64,000 bases of DNA, from contig NZ_PJBE01000011.1 in assembly GCF_002836205.1 (NCBI RefSeq), forward strand, positions 1 to 64,000, in the 5' to 3' direction. Origin of the DNA: Shewanella sp. Choline-02u-19 (lineage in GTDB: Bacteria > Pseudomonadota > Gammaproteobacteria > Enterobacterales > Shewanellaceae). The translations under genes and the position numbers were made by a program. The stretch's first letter is position 1. Each line of letters begins with the position of its first letter. The notes under the pieces are model-generated. The model did no database searches and had not been told where the DNA came from. It saw only the letters and a list, made by a program, of their open reading frames with translations. Of the stretch, positions 63,820-64,000 are shown piece after piece.

Positions 63820-64000
63820 ATGAACTTATTGAATCGTATTTCAATAAAAACAAGGATGTTGGCATTAGTATTACTACCTTTATTGTTTACGGCATTTTTA
63901 TCCGCATTGGAGATAAAAAAGCAAACCAATAATGTCCAAGCACTCAACATTCTCAACCACAAGATCTCCTTTTTAGAATCATTTTCTGCACTCAATATCA
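63820..64000 (+). CDS. Membrane sensor protein, N-terminal fragment cut by the window end
   Basis: The first 60 residues are visible: a basic start (MNLLNRISIKTRM), one membrane helix (about 14-32) and the beginning of a periplasmic helical sensor region. The ATG is preceded by GGAG 5 nt upstream. The N-terminus resembles methyl-accepting or GGDEF/EAL sensors with helical periplasmic domains, but the output domain is outside the window. Confidence 0.65.
   Translation, partial: MNLLNRISIKTRMLALVLLPLLFTAFLSALEIKKQTNNVQALNILNHKISFLESFSALNI

Noticed and set aside
63807..63995. 62-codon minus-strand frame at the right edge
   Set aside because: It is antisense to the sensor gene, whose ribosome site, promoter and membrane helix are convincing.

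Overview
The window looks like chromosomal DNA of a Gammaproteobacterium of the Shewanella type. Four things point there: the intact dcw (division and cell wall) cluster without a ddl gene; the neighbourhood srkA-dsbA, radC-rpmBG, coaBC-dut-slmA and pyrE-rph-yicC known from Enterobacteria and Vibrio; DciA as the presumed replicative-helicase loader; and a moderate, AT-leaning composition. The genus is inferred from gene content and protein similarity recalled from memory. No rRNA or marker search was possible.

Layout. 1-510: a strong rRNA-type promoter region on the minus strand that fires out of the left edge. 563-5653: secA, a LytM/M23 peptidase, dciA and lpxC. 5830-21691: the dcw cluster on the minus strand, read as mraZ-rsmH-ftsL-ftsI-murE-murF-mraY-murD-ftsW-murG-murC-ftsQ-ftsA-ftsZ, with MraZ-type operator repeats upstream of mraZ. 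22299-26300: a small charged protein, glpK, a decayed gene fragment and a FadL-type outer-membrane transporter. 26361-31390: leuABCD with a leucine leader peptide, attenuator and promoter. 31636-38983: a TPR protein with a degenerate GGDEF-like end, recQ, yigI, rarD, a membrane PH-like protein and argA with tandem ARG boxes. 39279-48739: rpmBG, radC, coaBC, dut, slmA, an S9 peptidase, folE, pyrE, rph and yicC. 48941-56863: a DUF1223 protein, rof, an NhaC-type antiporter, zapB, a candidate small RNA, dsbA, srkA, several small proteins, a protein with a perfect Pro-Glu hexanucleotide repeat, and ygbA. 57084-61895: a signalling locus with a receiver-PP2C phosphatase, STAS protein, broken nucleotidyltransferase, HATPase anti-sigma kinase, an unknown protein, a glycosyltransferase and an Hpt protein. 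62166-64000: an outer-membrane barrel protein and a PstS-like periplasmic protein, divergent from a membrane sensor cut by the right edge.

How the genes work together. Most of the left half makes peptidoglycan precursors and the divisome. The middle is amino-acid biosynthesis with two readable control regions (leucine attenuation, ArgR operator) plus nucleotide and cofactor housekeeping. The most unusual part is the 57-62 kb locus. It joins a partner-switching cascade (phosphatase, antagonist, kinase) to sugar-nucleotide and glycosyl-transfer genes and an Hpt phosphotransfer protein. Its nucleotidyltransferase has been destroyed, so the pathway may be decaying or rewired in this strain. The other new-looking item is a compact three-hairpin RNA candidate at about 52.58-52.65 kb. 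No insertion sequences, CRISPR arrays, tRNAs or phage genes were seen.
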